From assembly GCA_947038135.1 (NCBI GenBank), contig CAMQVM010000074.1:1-7342 (forward strand): a stretch of 7,342 bases of DNA, given 5' to 3'. This document shows, piece by piece, positions 6,179 to 7,342 of this stretch (position 1 is its first letter; each line of letters starts with the position of its first letter). Made by a program: the position numbers and the translations under genes. The DNA comes from an uncultured Rikenellaceae bacterium. GTDB lineage: Bacteria; Bacteroidota; Bacteroidia; Bacteroidales; Rikenellaceae. The notes under the pieces were generated by a model. The model did no database searches, had not been told where the DNA came from, and saw nothing but the letters and a program-made list of their open reading frames with translations.

Positions 6179-6490
6179 ATGTTTAAAAAAGTATCATTAG
6201 CATTCAGGGTATTCAGATGCTATCTATTAATAGTAAGTGTTATACTTACTGCAATATTTGTATTCGTCATATATAGAAATATAGAGATAGATTGGGTGCT
6301 TCAAACGAGTATTATATGGCGTACTCTTATATTCGCTCCAGTTCTATATTGGTTTAATTTAGCTAAAAAAAGCGAGTTTGTCTACTATCGAAACCTCGGT
6401 TTATCGAAATTGGGGCTGATTATATACATTTTTATATTCGATATACTGCTCACTATTGCCATTTTAAATATAAGCTATGCAATTATCTAA
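6179..6490 (+). CDS. Small three-helix membrane protein, probable partner of the ABC ATPase
   Basis: A 103-residue protein that I cannot name by function. Hydrophobic segments lie at about 14-32, 43-60 and 78-103. The N-terminus (Lys3, Lys4, Arg10, Arg13) and the 61-77 loop (Lys63, Lys64, Arg71, Lys77) are basic, while the first loop (33-42) is acidic. The positive-inside rule thus puts the N-terminus and second loop in the cytoplasm and the C-terminus outside. The cytoplasmic stretch EFVYYRNLGLSKLG (66-79) could be a coupling helix that contacts the ATPase. Asp88 is buried in the third segment. The gene overlaps the ATPase gene by 14 bp, which implies translational coupling and a joint role. 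It is far shorter than an ordinary ABC permease, so it would have to oligomerise, or it may be an accessory subunit. Start: the ATG at 6179, just before the basic N-terminus; no clear promoter or ribosome site. Confidence 0.72.
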   Translation: MFKKVSLAFRVFRCYLLIVSVILTAIFVFVIYRNIEIDWVLQTSIIWRTLIFAPVLYWFNLAKKSEFVYYRNLGLSKLGLIIYIFIFDILLTIAILNISYAII

Positions 6491-7154
6491 TAACATACAC
6501 ACTCTTGAAATTGACTCTGTTGAGCTTAGTTTTAACGATCTAGAGGTGCTGTCAGGTGTCTATTTAAAGATTGTAACAGGTGAAATAACAGGACTACTAG
6601 GGCTTAACGGTTGTGGCAAAACTTGCTTAATGCGGATTCTATTTGATGACTTGAAAGCTAAAAACAGATGTATTATGTTAGATTCTGTTTGGCAGAAACG
6701 TCTATCTCATAAGCAGGTGTTATATCTTCCTCAGCATAGTTCAATGCCTAAAGGTGTAAGTGTAAAAAGGGTGTTTAAAGATTTTAATGTTGACTTTTCA
6801 GGCTTTTGTGAATCATTTCCCGAATCTAGCCATTTAAAAGATGCAAATATAGGTGACCTATCGGGTGGTGAGCAGCGTATAGTAGAGATTTATGTTATCC
6901 TAAAAGCAAAATCTAAATTTGTAATGCTTGATGAACCATTTTCGCAGATAATGCCAATACATATCGAAATAATAAAAGCACTTATTATTGAAGCAAAGAG
7001 CAGTAAAGGTATATTAGTTTCAGACCACACCTTCAGAAATATTATAGATATCTCAGATTCATTATATGTTATGGCAAATAGAACAGTATATCTTACAAAG
7101 AGCAATGAGGATTTAGTGAGGTACGGGTACCTTCTTCCCCATCATACTTTGTAA
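6477..7154 (+). CDS. ABC transporter ATP-binding protein, single domain
   Basis: A 225-residue nucleotide-binding domain with all core motifs: Walker A GLNGCGKT (42-49), Q-loop Gln86 in YLPQHS, signature LSGGEQ (128-133), Walker B FVMLDEPF (148-155) with Glu153, and H-loop His184 in SDHTFR. It should therefore hydrolyse ATP. The D-loop reads SQIMP rather than SALD. The C-terminal part (DISDSLYVMANRTVYL, 191-206, then a YGYLL end) resembles a Bacteroidetes ATPase group distantly like LptB, but with no Lpt genes beside it I do not call it LptB. No membrane domain is fused; the only local partner is the three-helix protein whose end it overlaps by 14 bp. Start: the ATG at 6477 is the only early Met that keeps the first strand (about 8-20). 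Substrate and direction are unknown. It ends 49 bp from the convergent methyltransferase gene. Confidence 0.88.
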   Translation: MQLSNNIHTLEIDSVELSFNDLEVLSGVYLKIVTGEITGLLGLNGCGKTCLMRILFDDLKAKNRCIMLDSVWQKRLSHKQVLYLPQHSSMPKGVSVKRVFKDFNVDFSGFCESFPESSHLKDANIGDLSGGEQRIVEIYVILKAKSKFVMLDEPFSQIMPIHIEIIKALIIEAKSSKGILVSDHTFRNIIDISDSLYVMANRTVYLTKSNEDLVRYGYLLPHHTL

Positions 7155-7203
7155 AGGTTATATTTTCTAAGGTAAACGAAAGATATATTTTATAGTTGTT
7201 TTA

Positions 7204-7342
7204 TTATAGGTTAGCAGTAGTTTTTTTATCAACCATCGCTTTCTCCCAGCCAATAATTAAGGCTTTACGATCTCTGTCCCAACGAAACTCACCTATAGCA
7301 CCATTGTTGCGGATAACTCTATGACAAGGAGTTATGTATCCA
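7204..7342 (-). CDS. Methylated-DNA--[protein]-cysteine S-methyltransferase (Ada/Ogt family), C-terminal end
   Basis: Only the last 45 codons are in the window; the rest lies beyond its right edge. The fragment begins GYITPCHRVIR, containing the invariant PCHRV active site whose Cys accepts the methyl group from O6-methylguanine in suicidal repair. It continues NNGAIGEFRWDRDRKALIIGWEKA. The FRW followed by RK and the IIGWE ending resemble Ada-type proteins (an AraC-like regulator fused to the methyltransferase) more than plain Ogt, where the Trp is usually absent, but the N-terminal part needed to decide is missing. The protein ends with a short polar tail to a TAA at 7206-7204. It is convergent with the ABC ATPase gene, 49 bp away, and I see no clear terminator between them. 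Confidence 0.85.
   Translation of the reverse strand, partial: GYITPCHRVIRNNGAIGEFRWDRDRKALIIGWEKAMVDKKTTANL

Overview
The window reads as AT-rich chromosomal DNA of a Bacteroidetes bacterium, most likely of the order Bacteroidales (inference). The grounds are a Kdo-transferase gene (outer membrane with LPS), a Mrp ATPase lacking the usual CxxC, start codons preceded by A/T-rich sequence rather than a Shine-Dalgarno box, and several intergenic matches to the Bacteroidetes promoter form TTTG/TTG - about 19 bp - TAnnTTTG.

Layout. Positions 1-558 (minus) hold the N-terminal 186 codons of an SppA-type signal peptide peptidase, cut by the window edge. A divergent intergenic region (559-704) carries promoter-like elements facing both ways. 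A tight three-gene operon follows on plus: mrp (Fe-S/P-loop ATPase), waaA (Kdo transferase) and a GT4-type glycosyltransferase, each separated by 2 bp. Next, with its own promoter, comes a phosphohexomutase of the GlmM/phosphomannomutase family (4263-5651). Together waaA, the glycosyltransferase and the mutase point to envelope biogenesis: UDP-GlcNAc or mannose precursors, lipid A-Kdo and probably a surface glycan.

The 527-bp gap after the mutase has no convincing protein gene but is not empty. A very good promoter match (5661-5691) and a strong intrinsic terminator (5855-5905) bracket about 205 nt without any ATG before the terminator stem, so I propose an independently transcribed small RNA. 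The rest of the gap (5906-6178) is unassigned; part of it has a minus-strand open frame that looks like a possible gene remnant.

Then comes a two-gene unit on plus: a 103-residue protein with three predicted membrane segments (6179-6490), overlapping by 14 bp a complete ABC ATPase (6477-7154). No ordinary permease or binding protein is present, so this looks like a minimal ABC system of unknown substrate. It is the best candidate here for a poorly described system. The window ends with the C-terminus of a methylated-DNA-protein cysteine methyltransferase (Ada/Ogt family) on minus, convergent with the ABC gene.

No rRNA, tRNA, CRISPR array or complete mobile element was seen.
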